Shown: positions 18,008 through 27,825, counted from the stretch's first letter. The stretch: DNA of 64,000 nt from Pedobacter sp. MC2016-14 (GCF_020991475.1 NZ_JAJMPA010000001.1:1054001-1118000), one strand, 5' to 3'. The notes: generated from the sequence alone by a model not told the origin. Numbers and translations are program-made.

Positions 18008-19516
18008 ATGAAAAAGATATTTTTACCAATTCTATTGCTCAGCGTATTCTGCTCTTGTAAAAAGCAATTGACTATAACCCCAATTTCAACAGGTACAACA
18101 GAAACATTTTACCAGACCCAGGAAGATTTTATTCAGGCCTCAAATGCGGTCTATAATGAATTAAGAACATACCCAGATCGCTTAATGAACCTTTCGGAGA
18201 CGCGATCAGATAATTTATATGCCATATCTGTTCTCGGAACGCAATTGTATGATCCCATTAATGCGTTCAGAATAGATGTGGTCAGTAGTATATATGTAAG
18301 TAATGCCTGGAATGAAAATTTTAACGGAATTTTTAGGGCAAATACACTTTTACAGCAACTTGATCTAAGAGGAGAGGTGATTTCATCTGCGCTGTTAAGA
18401 GACAGGTTGAGGGCTGAAGCACGCTTTTTAAGGGCTTTCTTTTACTTTGATCTGGTTCGTTATTTCGGTAAGGTTCCTGTTGTTACCTCTATCATTAGTC
18501 CGCTGGAAGCTACAAACGTTCCACGAAGCCCGGTAAGCGATGTGTATAAGGTAATTATAGAAGATCTGCAGTTTGCAATTTTAAATTTACCCCCCAGCTA
18601 TGCCACTACTAATGTGGGCCGGGCCACAAAATATGCTGCGGAAAGCTTGCTGGCATTGGTTTACATGACCAGATCTGGCCCAACTTACGGCATTGATGGT
18701 CCCGGTTTAGGATTAAATGAATGGGCGTTGGCTTTACCTTTGCTTAATGATGTCATCGGAAGCGGGCTTTTTGAGCCCAATACCAACTATGCAAATATAT
18801 TCTCTTATACCAATCAAAGTCCGGCGGCAAATAAAGAAGCCATATTCGATGTCATGTATCTTTCAGGACTGAATCCTATTCTGGGCGCCTCCTTCGTGTC
18901 GCTGCCTGTTCCGGATGGCTATTTTACCGGTGTACTTGGAAAAGCTGCACAATACGGGGGTAGTGGCCGGCCAACATCCAACAGCCTCTACAACTCTCAT
19001 GAAAGTACAGACTTAAGGCGCTCATTAAATTATGTGCTGTTTATGTCCCCCTTGGGTGTTCCCGGTAACCGTCCTTTCTTAAAAAAGTATATGGACATTA
19101 CAAGGGTACCCACAGTATCCCCTGCCGATTGGGGTATTAATTTCATCGCCATTAGATACACCGATGTGTTGATGCTGAAAGCAGAGTGTATTTTACAAGG
19201 AGCACCAGGAACCCAGAAACAGGTAGATGACATTGTAAACATTGTTAGGTTAAGGGTAAATGCTTCTTCAATGACCAATGTTACCTTGCAACAGCTATAT
19301 GCGGAAAGAAGACGTGAATTCTCTGGCGAGGGAAGCCGCTGGTTTGACTTGCAACGTAGCGGCACATTAATCACAACCATGAACGATTGGATTACAGCTG
19401 ATGATGAATTGGATCAAATTAGACCTGTAGTAGCCAACTGGATCCTCTATCCGGTACCGCAAGTACAAATGGATATTAAACCAGGCTTATATGTTCAAAA
19501 TTTAGGATATAACTAA
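18008..19516 (+). CDS. SusD/RagB-like surface glycan-binding lipoprotein
   Basis: The 502-residue lipoprotein (lipid Cys17 in VFCSCKK) has the SusD helical core: LRAEARFLRAFFYFDLVRYFGKVPVV at about residues 136-161 is the hallmark TPR-like stretch, and YAERRREFSGEGSRWFDLQRSG near 435-456 the C-terminal signature. It pairs with the STN-SusC 14 bases upstream and should present rhamnogalacturonan-derived oligosaccharides to it. A strong hairpin after the stop may reduce transcription into the following GH97 gene rather than end the operon. Confidence 0.95.
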   Translation: MKKIFLPILLLSVFCSCKKQLTITPISTGTTETFYQTQEDFIQASNAVYNELRTYPDRLMNLSETRSDNLYAISVLGTQLYDPINAFRIDVVSSIYVSNAWNENFNGIFRANTLLQQLDLRGEVISSALLRDRLRAEARFLRAFFYFDLVRYFGKVPVVTSIISPLEATNVPRSPVSDVYKVIIEDLQFAILNLPPSYATTNVGRATKYAAESLLALVYMTRSGPTYGIDGPGLGLNEWALALPLLNDVIGSGLFEPNTNYANIFSYTNQSPAANKEAIFDVMYLSGLNPILGASFVSLPVPDGYFTGVLGKAAQYGGSGRPTSNSLYNSHESTDLRRSLNYVLFMSPLGVPGNRPFLKKYMDITRVPTVSPADWGINFIAIRYTDVLMLKAECILQGAPGTQKQVDDIVNIVRLRVNASSMTNVTLQQLYAERRREFSGEGSRWFDLQRSGTLITTMNDWITADDELDQIRPVVANWILYPVPQVQMDIKPGLYVQNLGYN

Positions 19517-19532
19517 GGAAATAATTGCTCAT

Positions 19533-19556
19533 AAGGCCGGCGAAAGCCGGCCTTTT
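19533..19556 (+). terminator. Hairpin after susD
   Basis: A perfect stem AAGGCCGGC / GCCGGCCTT with a GAAA tetraloop followed by TT then A residues. It lies 17 bases after the susD stop and 12 before the GH97 gene. Short T-run, so read-through is likely; it may also set differential mRNA stability in the operon. Confidence 0.7.
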
Positions 19557-19567
19557 AAAACTTTAAT

Positions 19568-21505
19568 ATGAAATATAGGTCATTTAAAGCCTTATTAATA
19601 AGTTCTTTAATCTTAATTTTTCCCGTCTATCAGGCAATAGCTCAAAAAGTAAAAAGCTTTGCCCTTGCCTCTCCCGATGCTAAAATTAATATAAAAGTTA
19701 AGGTAGGGCAAAACATTACCTGGTCTGTTAATCATGGCAGTACAGTATTAATCAGCCCTTCCGAAATTAATGTCCGGCTTCAAACAGCTGAAGTTTTGGG
19801 GCATAATGCAAGTGTGGTCAGTGCCAAAACAGAAGCCTCAAATTCGGTAATTACAACTACATTCTATAAAAAGAACAAGGTTGAAAATCAATACAAACAA
19901 TTAACCCTGAAATTAAAAGGTGGTTATGGCTTGGTATTTCGGGCCTACAATGATGGTGTTGCTTACCGGTTTTTCACAAGCCGCAAAGACTCTCTAACCA
20001 TTACATCAGAATTGTCTGCTTTCAATTTTCCCGGAGATCAGCAAGCATTTATCCCGTATGTGCTGTCTTCCAAAAATGATCCTTATGAGCACTCTTATGA
20101 AAATATGTACCGCAACATTCCCATTTCTGCAATGGCGAAAGATTCTTTGGCCTATTTGCCATTGATGATTAGCTATCAGGGAGGGATAAAGGCGGTGATT
20201 ACCGAAGCCAATTTAGAAGACTATCCGGGCATGTACCTCAAAAATAATGGTACCAACCTGCTTTCAGATTTTTCAACTTTTCCTCTTCTCACCAGACATG
20301 GCGGCTACAACATGACACAGGAAAAGGTGACCAAGCGGGGAGATTTTATTGCTAAAACTTCAGGAACACGCTTTTTCCCCTGGCGTTTAATGGCCGTAAG
20401 TACTGCCGACCATCAATTATTAAATAACGACCTTGTTTTTAAACTGGCAGATTCATCGCGCATTGCAAATACAAGCTGGATTAAACCCGGTAAGGTGGCC
20501 TGGGATTGGTGGAACGACTGGAACATCAGCGGCGTTGATTTTAAAGCCGGAATTAACACGGAGACCTACAAACATTATATTGATTTCGCTGCCGAAAAAC
20601 ACATTGAATATGTATTGCTGGATGAAGGCTGGGCAGAAAAAGGAGACATTATGAAAATTGTTCCCGAAATTAACCTGCAGGAGATTATCGCTTATGGTAA
20701 CAAAAAGAACGTAGGCATCTGGCTTTGGGCCGGAATGTACCCCATTAATGAAAAGATGGATGAAGCTTTTGAGGCATATGCGAAGATGGGTGTAAAAGGT
20801 TTTAAAATTGATTTCATCAACCGTGACGATCAGCCTATGATGCAATTTTATTATAGGGCGGCAAAAAAAGCAGCAGCACATCAGCTGATGATTGATTTTC
20901 ACGGATCCTGTAAACCTACCGGCCTGATGCGCACTTATCCAAATGTGCTGAACTACGAAGGTGTATATGGTTTAGAAATGGTAAAATTCCCGACAAAGAT
21001 GAATTTTCCCGAGCTGGCAGTAACCATACCTTTTATCAGGATGTTGGCTGGTGCGTTAGATTATACCCCGGGGGCAATGCGCAACGCAGTGCAAAAAGAT
21101 TTTTTTCCTTCCTACAGCACGCCCATGAGCCAGGGCACCCGGTGCCAGCAGTTGGCTATGTATGTTGTTTTTGAAGCACCATTTGAAATGCTGGCCGATA
21201 ACCCCACCAGTTACCGAAGGGAAGCTGAATGCACCGACTTCATCACTGCTATACCCACTACTTTTGATGAAACGATAGCACTTGATGGAAGCGTGGGCAA
21301 CTATGCAGCCCTTGCCCGAAGAAAGGGAAACAGTTGGTATGCTGGTGCTTTAAACAACTGGACGGCGCGTGATATGACCATTGACCTGTCTTTTTTAGGA
21401 GAAGGAAATTTTGAAGCCGAAATTTTTAAAGAGGGTAAATGCAGACCATGCAGCAATCGATTACAAAAAAGAAATACTGCAGGTTACCCAAAGTCAAAAA
21501 ATTAA
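19568..21505 (+). CDS. Glycoside hydrolase family 97, frameshifted near its C-terminus
   Basis: The protein has a signal peptide, an N-terminal beta-sandwich (about 30-290), a (beta/alpha)8 domain with WDWWNDWNISGVDF, LLDEGWAEKGD, GFKIDFINRDD and IDFHGSCKPTGLMRTYPN, and the start of a C-terminal sandwich, as in GH97. The carboxylate after GFKIDF sits where retaining GH97 alpha-galactosidases have their nucleophile, but the subtype is uncertain. After residue 622 (about base 21434) the open frame reads a non-homologous tail, GKCRPCSN to the stop. The neighbouring frame from 21435 reads VNADHAAIDYKKEI, ending GGGWAAKFRKK at 21557, the expected family C-terminus. A 2-base deletion or equivalent explains it. 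The repaired gene would end 1 base before the next ATG. Confidence 0.9.
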   Translation: MKYRSFKALLISSLILIFPVYQAIAQKVKSFALASPDAKINIKVKVGQNITWSVNHGSTVLISPSEINVRLQTAEVLGHNASVVSAKTEASNSVITTTFYKKNKVENQYKQLTLKLKGGYGLVFRAYNDGVAYRFFTSRKDSLTITSELSAFNFPGDQQAFIPYVLSSKNDPYEHSYENMYRNIPISAMAKDSLAYLPLMISYQGGIKAVITEANLEDYPGMYLKNNGTNLLSDFSTFPLLTRHGGYNMTQEKVTKRGDFIAKTSGTRFFPWRLMAVSTADHQLLNNDLVFKLADSSRIANTSWIKPGKVAWDWWNDWNISGVDFKAGINTETYKHYIDFAAEKHIEYVLLDEGWAEKGDIMKIVPEINLQEIIAYGNKKNVGIWLWAGMYPINEKMDEAFEAYAKMGVKGFKIDFINRDDQPMMQFYYRAAKKAAAHQLMIDFHGSCKPTGLMRTYPNVLNYEGVYGLEMVKFPTKMNFPELAVTIPFIRMLAGALDYTPGAMRNAVQKDFFPSYSTPMSQGTRCQQLAMYVVFEAPFEMLADNPTSYRREAECTDFITAIPTTFDETIALDGSVGNYAALARRKGNSWYAGALNNWTARDMTIDLSFLGEGNFEAEIFKEGKCRPCSNRLQKRNTAGYPKSKN

Positions 21506-21558
21506 AGTTCATTTAGCGCCCGGTGGGGGCTGGGCAGCAAAATTCAGAAAGAAATAAC

Positions 21559-24500
21559 ATGAAAAACCAGTATAGCATAAGGCTGCGGCTACCAAAAACT
21601 TGTTTCAGGTTATTGATGCTTTTTGCGTTTACGCTTGTATGGACTACAGCAGCCATTGCCCAGGAAATTCCAGTAAATGAAGCTTTGCTTAAGCAAAAAT
21701 GGACGGCACAATGGGTTACTTGCCCAAATGTGCCACAGCGGGCATACGGTGTCTACCATTTCAGGAAACAAATCCAGTTAGCTACTAAGCCTGCAAAATT
21801 CATCGTACACCTCAGTGCAGATAACAGGTACCGCTTTTTTGTCAATGGAAAACCCGTATGTTATGGGCCGGCAAGAGGTGATCTATACAATTGGTACTAT
21901 GAAACAATTGATCTGGCGCCCTTTCTAAAAGAGGGGGGCAATACGCTCGCAGCATTGGTTTGGAACATGGGCGAACACGCTAGCGTTTCGCAGATCTCCA
22001 ATCAAACCGCATTTGTTGTACAGGGAGATGGCGTTGCCGAGCAATTGATCAATACCAATAATACCTGGAAAGTTTATGCCAATAAAGCGTATAGCCCATG
22101 TTCAATGGATAATGGACAGCGCCTAAAAACATATATGGTCATAGGCCCTGGCGATCATGTGAAGGCTAAAGATTATCCCTGGAATTGGGAACAGTCATAC
22201 TTTGATGATGCCACATGGCTAAAAGCGGAGAAAGTTGCTTTCCCTGAACCCCTGGGTTTTGGAACAGATAACCGCTGGACAATGGTGCCAAGAAATATCC
22301 CCTTGATGCAGGAAACCATGCAGCGTTTTGCAAGGGTTAGACGTGCCAATGGAATTACAGTTGACGATATTTTTTTAGAGGGTAAAAAATCATTAACCAT
22401 CCCGGCCAATAAAAAGATCAGTATATTGATTGATCAGTCGGTAAATACATTAGCATATCCAGAGCTTCTGGTAAGCGGAGGTAAGGGAGCTAAAATTACC
22501 TTAACGTATGCCGAAGCGCTATTTAAAAATGGTTTAAAAGGAGATCGCAACGAAATTGAAGGCAAGGAAATCATCGGGAACTTTGATATTTTCGAACCTG
22601 ATGGCCTCTCCAAAAGATTGTTCAGGCCATTATGGCAGCGTACCTACCGATATGTGCAGTTAGAAATCACCACAAAGGCTCAAGCCTTGATCATAAACGA
22701 CTTTTATGGTATGTATACCGGCTATCCTTTTGTCGAAAAAGCTTCCTTTACAAGCAATGATGCCTCATTAAAAGAAATCTGGGATGTAGGCTGGAGAACC
22801 GCACGTTTATGTGCAGGAGAGACCTATTACGATTGTCCTTATTATGAACAATTACAATATGTAGGAGACACCAGAATTCAGGCTTTAATTTCTTTATGTG
22901 TAAGTGGGGATGACCGGTTGATGCGAAAAGCCATTAATGATTTTTACAATTCAAGGGTGCCCGAAGGACTTACGCAGGGAAGGTACCCGAGTAACCGTCT
23001 GCAGGTTATTCCACCATTTTCATTGTATTGGGTTTCCATGTTGCATGATTTTATGATGCACCGTAAGGATGATCAGTTTTTAAAGCGATACATTATTGCC
23101 GTTGATGGGATCTTAAATTGGTACAAAGAACGAATAGATGCGGGAAAAGGAATGCTTGGACCAATGAATTGGTGGAACTTTACAGACTGGAGTAATGGCT
23201 TTTCTGATATGGGTGTACCTTCAGGGGCTACAAACGGGAACTCAGCCATTATTACTTTACAATATGTGTATACCTTAAAACAGGCTGCAGAATTGTATCA
23301 GCACTTTGGCTTGGAGGATAAAGCCGCAGCTTGTATAAAGTCAGCAGATCAGCTTAATGCCGGTACCAGAAACAATTGCTTTAGTGTATCTAAAGGCCTG
23401 TTTAGCGATACGCCAGAAAAAAAATCATTCAGCCAGCATGTCAACATCATGGCGGTACTGGCAGGTGCAGTTTCAAATTCTGAAGCCGGGGAAGTGATGG
23501 TTAAAGTGCTTAAAGATGAGGGCCTTGCAAAAGCCACTTTCTATTATCGCTTTTACTTAACCCAAGCGCTAAAAACTGCTAACCTGGGCAAGCTATATTA
23601 CAGTGAGTTAACACCCTGGCGGGATATGCTCAAGGCAGGATTAACCACCTTTGCTGAAAGCCCGGATCCCAGTCGCTCAGATTGCCATGCCTGGAGTGCA
23701 AGCCCCAATTATGATTTCCTGGCTACCATATGTGGAATAACTCCGTCATCACCAGGATTCGAAACCGTTCTCATCAAACCTGAACCTGGAGAATTGTTAA
23801 ATGTTACCGGAAGAATGCCGTCCCCAAAAGGAGAAATCAAGGTCTCTATCCAACGTGACGACGAAAAAAGCGCGAAGTTCGTTGTTGATTTGCCTAAAGG
23901 TTTAACTGGCGTGTTGATATGGATAGGAAAGCAGATAAATCTTACAGAAGGTAACAATAGTTTTGATTTTCACGTCCAGTCCGGTTTCAATTCTTCAGAG
24001 CAAAAGGAACTGCCTAAAAGGGTATTAATTTTAGGAAACAGTATGACTATTCATGGTCCAAAAGCCGAAATAGGCTGGTACGGCAATTGGGGAATGGCCG
24101 CATCTGCGCAGGATAAAGATTTTGTGCACCTGATTACGCATCGGTTGCAGAAAGTTGGCGAAGACATACATTTGGATTTTAAGAATATTGCGGATTATGA
24201 ACGAAATTATTGGAATTATAATCTATCCGCATTAGATAGCCTGTTAAATTTAAAGCCCAATCTGGTGGTGTTGCGGATCAGTGAAAATATAGATCCGCTA
24301 AAGGTTGAGGAGAATAATTTCGTATACCATTATGGTAAGTTGATAGATTACATCAGGGCTAAGAGCCCAAAGGCCATCATTTTAAATGCCGCATCATTTT
24401 GGGATAGGCCCGCGGTAACCAAAGCAATTGCTGCTGTCAGCGATTTAAAAGGTGCTGAATTTCTCAACCTGAGTAAATTGTCAGAAGAACCTAAAAATAT

Positions 24501-24648
24501 GGCGCTTGGCCAATTCAAAAATAAAGGTGTCGCCATGCATCCCTCAGATCAGGGAATGCTCGCTATTTCAGATGCGATATGGAATAAAATGCTGAAGATT
24601 TATCACGGACTGGGTAAAAAGTATAATATCATACCTGAAAAGAGATAA
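21559..24648 (+). CDS. GH78-type alpha-L-rhamnosidase fused to C-terminal SGNH domain
   Basis: The start was set at 21559 (MKNQYS); upstream codons belong to the tail of the frameshifted GH97 gene. The 1029-residue protein has a signal peptide, N-terminal beta-sandwich domains (to about 370), the six-hairpin rhamnosidase domain with CAGETYYDCPYYEQLQYVGD, the hallmark catalytic region, and ESPDPSRSDCHAWSASP, then a beta-sandwich to about 805. From about 818 a separate SGNH fold begins: VLILGNSMTIHG (Ser in GNS), VVLRISEN and a last block AMHPSDQGM. Rhamnose removal and de-esterification on one chain suits acetylated rhamnogalacturonan. The SGNH blocks deviate (GNS for GDS). Confidence 0.88.
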   Translation: MKNQYSIRLRLPKTCFRLLMLFAFTLVWTTAAIAQEIPVNEALLKQKWTAQWVTCPNVPQRAYGVYHFRKQIQLATKPAKFIVHLSADNRYRFFVNGKPVCYGPARGDLYNWYYETIDLAPFLKEGGNTLAALVWNMGEHASVSQISNQTAFVVQGDGVAEQLINTNNTWKVYANKAYSPCSMDNGQRLKTYMVIGPGDHVKAKDYPWNWEQSYFDDATWLKAEKVAFPEPLGFGTDNRWTMVPRNIPLMQETMQRFARVRRANGITVDDIFLEGKKSLTIPANKKISILIDQSVNTLAYPELLVSGGKGAKITLTYAEALFKNGLKGDRNEIEGKEIIGNFDIFEPDGLSKRLFRPLWQRTYRYVQLEITTKAQALIINDFYGMYTGYPFVEKASFTSNDASLKEIWDVGWRTARLCAGETYYDCPYYEQLQYVGDTRIQALISLCVSGDDRLMRKAINDFYNSRVPEGLTQGRYPSNRLQVIPPFSLYWVSMLHDFMMHRKDDQFLKRYIIAVDGILNWYKERIDAGKGMLGPMNWWNFTDWSNGFSDMGVPSGATNGNSAIITLQYVYTLKQAAELYQHFGLEDKAAACIKSADQLNAGTRNNCFSVSKGLFSDTPEKKSFSQHVNIMAVLAGAVSNSEAGEVMVKVLKDEGLAKATFYYRFYLTQALKTANLGKLYYSELTPWRDMLKAGLTTFAESPDPSRSDCHAWSASPNYDFLATICGITPSSPGFETVLIKPEPGELLNVTGRMPSPKGEIKVSIQRDDEKSAKFVVDLPKGLTGVLIWIGKQINLTEGNNSFDFHVQSGFNSSEQKELPKRVLILGNSMTIHGPKAEIGWYGNWGMAASAQDKDFVHLITHRLQKVGEDIHLDFKNIADYERNYWNYNLSALDSLLNLKPNLVVLRISENIDPLKVEENNFVYHYGKLIDYIRAKSPKAIILNAASFWDRPAVTKAIAAVSDLKGAEFLNLSKLSEEPKNMALGQFKNKGVAMHPSDQGMLAISDAIWNKMLKIYHGLGKKYNIIPEKR

Positions 24649-24777
24649 AACTATAAATGCTATAATTAACTTTTTAGAATTAATGTGTTTGGCTTAAATA
24701 AAAATTAAACTGTATTTAAATGTTTTTGGTATTTTAGCTGCTAACTCGGATGCTACTATTTTTATTAAACATATAAT

Positions 24778-25383
24778 ATGGGTGAAGAAACTCAATTGCT
24801 GATTATCCCTGACGAGATCATAATGAAGCAGATTTATTATCTCCGCGGCCATAAAGTAATGTTGGATGCCGATCTTGCTGCGCTTTATGAAGTGGAAACT
24901 AAGCAGCTTAAGAGACAAGTTAAGCGCAATATAGATCGTTTTCCAGAAGACTTTATGTTTGAGTTGAGTCCTGATGAATATCAGTTTTCAAGGAGCCAAA
25001 TTGGCACCTTGAAACAGGGGCGCAATATCAAATATGCACCTATGGTTTTTACGGAGCAGGGGGTTGCTATGCTCTCTAGTATCCTGAATAGTAAAAGAGC
25101 TATCCAGATGAATATTCAAATTATTCGCATTTTTACACATGTGCGCCAGATGTTGGCAGATAATACAGACTTGCGCTTAGAAGTAGAAAGAATTAAAGCA
25201 AGCTTGAGAATCAGGATAAGAATATGGAAATCGTATTTCGATACCTGGACGAACTTTTGGAAAAGAAAGAGCAACCAAATCCACCGAGAAAAAGAATCGG
25301 TTTCAAACCGGATGATCTTTCATGAAAAAGCTTCTCCTTTTCTGGTATACGAATTTATCTACTTCGCACTTGAAAAATCTTAG
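24778..25383 (+). CDS. ORF6N domain protein, frameshifted
   Basis: Residues 10-140 form the ORF6N domain typical of phage-derived regulators: YYLRGHKVMLDADLAALYEVETKQLKRQVKRN, then FPEDFMFEL, and APMVFTEQGVAMLSSILNS. After residue 140 the open frame reads a tail rich in Arg, Ile and Trp that does not fit the family. Shifting by one base at 25198-25202 restores KLENQDKNMEIVFRYLDELL and a tail ending GFKPDDLS at a stop at 25323-25325, the usual coiled end. A single A lost from GCAAAG is the simplest explanation. The DNA-binding part is intact, so partial function is possible. No phage genes flank it. Confidence 0.8.
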   Translation: MGEETQLLIIPDEIIMKQIYYLRGHKVMLDADLAALYEVETKQLKRQVKRNIDRFPEDFMFELSPDEYQFSRSQIGTLKQGRNIKYAPMVFTEQGVAMLSSILNSKRAIQMNIQIIRIFTHVRQMLADNTDLRLEVERIKASLRIRIRIWKSYFDTWTNFWKRKSNQIHREKESVSNRMIFHEKASPFLVYEFIYFALEKS

Positions 25384-25392
25384 CTTTAAAAC

Positions 25393-25935
25393 ATGGAAAA
25401 CACTACAGACTTAAACCACCTTAAATTCCCGATAGGGCCATTTTTTAAAAAGGATGAATACAGTTCAAATGAACTGAAAGTACTTATAGAAGAGATTGAG
25501 CGTGCGCCGGTCGCCTATAAAAGGCTTTCTGAATTCTTTACTGAAGATAATTTATCGAAAACATATCGGCCAGGAGGATGGAATGTAAAACAGCTAATTC
25601 ATCATGTGGCGGATATACAAATGCTCCATTTTTTCCGAATGAAAAGGGCAATCACTGAGGCTGATTATACTGAAGTCACACTGGTTGATATAGATGGTTG
25701 GGCCAATACAAAGGACGGACTGAATGCCCCTGTTGAAGATTCATTGCTCATGCTGGAAGGCATCACCAAAAGATATATTTATCTCATCAGGTCTTTATCA
25801 GAACGAGAACTGGCGTTATCTTACTATCATCCAGTAAGAGCGTTTGACATCAATCAAAAGCAGGCTATAGCCATGTCGGCATGGCACCTTAGCCATCATT
25901 TGGCGCACGTTAAACTGGCATTAAATCATATTTAA
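25393..25935 (+). CDS. DinB/YfiT-like metal-dependent transferase
   Basis: The 180-residue protein is a four-helix bundle of the DinB superfamily: RPGGWNVKQLIHHVADIQM supplies the first His ligands and AWHLSHHLAHVKLAL at the C-terminus the others. This pattern matches YfiT/BstA proteins, described as bacillithiol or other thiol S-transferases. The substrate is unknown here and Bacteroidota members are often annotated only as putative metal-dependent hydrolases. Cytosolic. It stands after the broken ORF6N gene in its own short unit. Confidence 0.85.
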   Translation: MENTTDLNHLKFPIGPFFKKDEYSSNELKVLIEEIERAPVAYKRLSEFFTEDNLSKTYRPGGWNVKQLIHHVADIQMLHFFRMKRAITEADYTEVTLVDIDGWANTKDGLNAPVEDSLLMLEGITKRYIYLIRSLSERELALSYYHPVRAFDINQKQAIAMSAWHLSHHLAHVKLALNHI

Positions 25936-26003
25936 ACATCAATTTCCACTATTATTATGGAATAATTAACCATGTTGCATCATCACAGTATAACTTAAAA
26001 ACG

Positions 26004-26774
26004 ATGAAAACCATAGTAAGAACGATGTTTGCGATACTGATGCTGATATTGGAAGCGGTTACTGTATCTGCACAAAAAACTAACCTTGTTGATCATAATT
26101 GCCAAAGCACCATCAGTCGTTCCATAAGTGAAGCAGGTGAAAATGGAGAAATTCCGCATATCCGTACTAAAAAAAGTGAATTCAACATCATCACCGGACC
26201 GGAACTAAAACCGCTAAACTTTATATCATTCTCAGAAAAGTACTATAGATCACAAGTTCAAAAAGTCGATACTAGTATATTTGCCCTTACTATCCCGTAC
26301 TGGAAAAAATTATCCCCTGCGCAAAAGCAAGTTGAAATAGAAACACAGCGAATCAACAATGCAGACCGTGCTGATGCCGCCCATAAAAACAATAATATAA
26401 AACACCAGCTAATTTATATGGTCAACAATACCAGTCAGGAAATTGCATTGCAAATGCAGGATCATAGTTTTATAGGTGTTTTAGAAGCCCGTATCGGCAA
26501 AAATAACTGGCGCTCCGTTCAGTACCTCCACTTTAGCTGGTGCGGTAACAGTTATATCTTAAAAAAGATACCAGCTGGTAGTAAAGCCTATTTTATCACA
26601 CCTATGCTCACAGGCAATTATAAAACTACGCTCCGTTATAAAATTCTAGGTAAAGACAAGTTTTATTACAGTAACGAGTTCCAGGGCAATATCAGCTATT
26701 GCGATTTGTATGACACCAAATATTCGCCCAAAGAAAAGCTGGAGGCCTTCGCAAAATACCATATCTACGAATAA
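26004..26774 (+). CDS. Secreted protein of unknown function
   Basis: The 256-residue protein has a signal peptide (residues 1-23, cleavage after VSAQ) and no further membrane segment. It has two cysteines in the mature part (one in NCQS, another in SWCGNS, and a third in SYCDLY), which could form a disulphide in the periplasm. I do not recognise the family. Neighbours are unrelated, so context gives no function. The ATG chosen follows an A-rich stretch. Confidence 0.7.
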   Translation: MKTIVRTMFAILMLILEAVTVSAQKTNLVDHNCQSTISRSISEAGENGEIPHIRTKKSEFNIITGPELKPLNFISFSEKYYRSQVQKVDTSIFALTIPYWKKLSPAQKQVEIETQRINNADRADAAHKNNNIKHQLIYMVNNTSQEIALQMQDHSFIGVLEARIGKNNWRSVQYLHFSWCGNSYILKKIPAGSKAYFITPMLTGNYKTTLRYKILGKDKFYYSNEFQGNISYCDLYDTKYSPKEKLEAFAKYHIYE

Positions 26775-26993
26775 GTACCTAAAGAAGCGAAAATAAAAAT
26801 CTTTTACTCCATTCACCCGTTTTGGGTTTCTGTCCGCCTTAGTTTAGGGTATGGGATCGTCTGACGAAAACAAGATACTTTCCGCTTATACTTGCAAATC
26901 CTACGATTATCGGCAAAATCCAAATCATAGTCATATCCTCCGGGCACTTTAATCCATTTAGCAACATGTTAATCTGTACTAAATAACACAAAA
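26775..26993. other. Intergenic region without visible gene
   Basis: 219 bases between a plus-strand secreted protein and a convergent minus-strand membrane protein. I see no convincing gene, repeat or strong hairpin. Confidence 0.6.
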
Positions 26994-27701
26994 TCATCGT
27001 TTAATCAGCTTTTTAATTGCGGCCAGATGAGCAAAAAGTACTAAAGGAACGATAAAGCCAGGGAGCCAGCTGAATGGGAAGTTGAGGATAGCAACATTGG
27101 GTTGCTCATGTGCAAATTGCTGGAAAGGTGATGGCGCTGAAAGAATTGCATTTACTACAATGTTAATCAACAGGCCAAGACAAATGAAGTTCCAGGCTAA
27201 AAGGGGAACTTTACCCATCTTACTTTTCCCAATCCCAAAAAATCCGACTAAAGGGGCAGTCAGGCCAGCCAGTATATCAAGGTTACGCCCCTCAAATGTC
27301 ATGAGTTCAGGAACTGCCCCGTTTAAAAACAAGCCATAAAGTACCAGTTCTACTGGAATCCTTATCAGATGCACGTAACTGAGCATTTGCATGGACAGTC
27401 GTTCAATAAACAACTTGCCGCTGCGTGTTGAAAATATCATAATGATTGCCAAGATTGCAGGAGCAATGCCGAAGAGTACAATTTTTGGTGGTATGGCAGC
27501 TGGAAAGTCTCTATATAAACCAGTGTAGCTTAATACTGCTTGAATGGTCAGCCAAATTATGATGGTACTAACAATTCGGATTTTTACTTGATTGTCGATT
27601 GGTTTTGAAGCCGTGTTGATCAATAACAAAACCAATACCACAGACAGCGCAGTAGTGAGTATGAAAACGATGGTGAGATATACAGGTAGGTTTTGTAGCA
27701 T
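26994..27701 (-). CDS. Polytopic membrane protein of unknown function
   Basis: The 235-residue protein has about six or seven hydrophobic segments (around 8-28, 45-62, 75-93, 105-122, 140-158, 170-190, 207-228) with short loops and a basic C-terminus (KKLIKR). No catalytic motif is visible. The inner membrane is its likely site. Adjacent genes are unrelated, so no role can be assigned. Confidence 0.75.
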   Translation of the reverse strand: MLQNLPVYLTIVFILTTALSVVLVLLLINTASKPIDNQVKIRIVSTIIIWLTIQAVLSYTGLYRDFPAAIPPKIVLFGIAPAILAIIMIFSTRSGKLFIERLSMQMLSYVHLIRIPVELVLYGLFLNGAVPELMTFEGRNLDILAGLTAPLVGFFGIGKSKMGKVPLLAWNFICLGLLINIVVNAILSAPSPFQQFAHEQPNVAILNFPFSWLPGFIVPLVLFAHLAAIKKLIKR

Positions 27702-27825
27702 GGTTTAAAGCTACTAATTCCGCTTTAACTAATCACATGTAAATTTTCTGTATTTTCAAAAATGATTCATGCAGGAGCGCATTAAAAACCAAGGCTATAG
27801 GCACACAAATATTCCAGCGACGGTT

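Noticed and set aside
24778..25383. ORF6N gene considered as evidence for a prophage
   Set aside because: No other phage gene, integrase or tRNA junction is visible around it; ORF6N proteins also occur as isolated genes.
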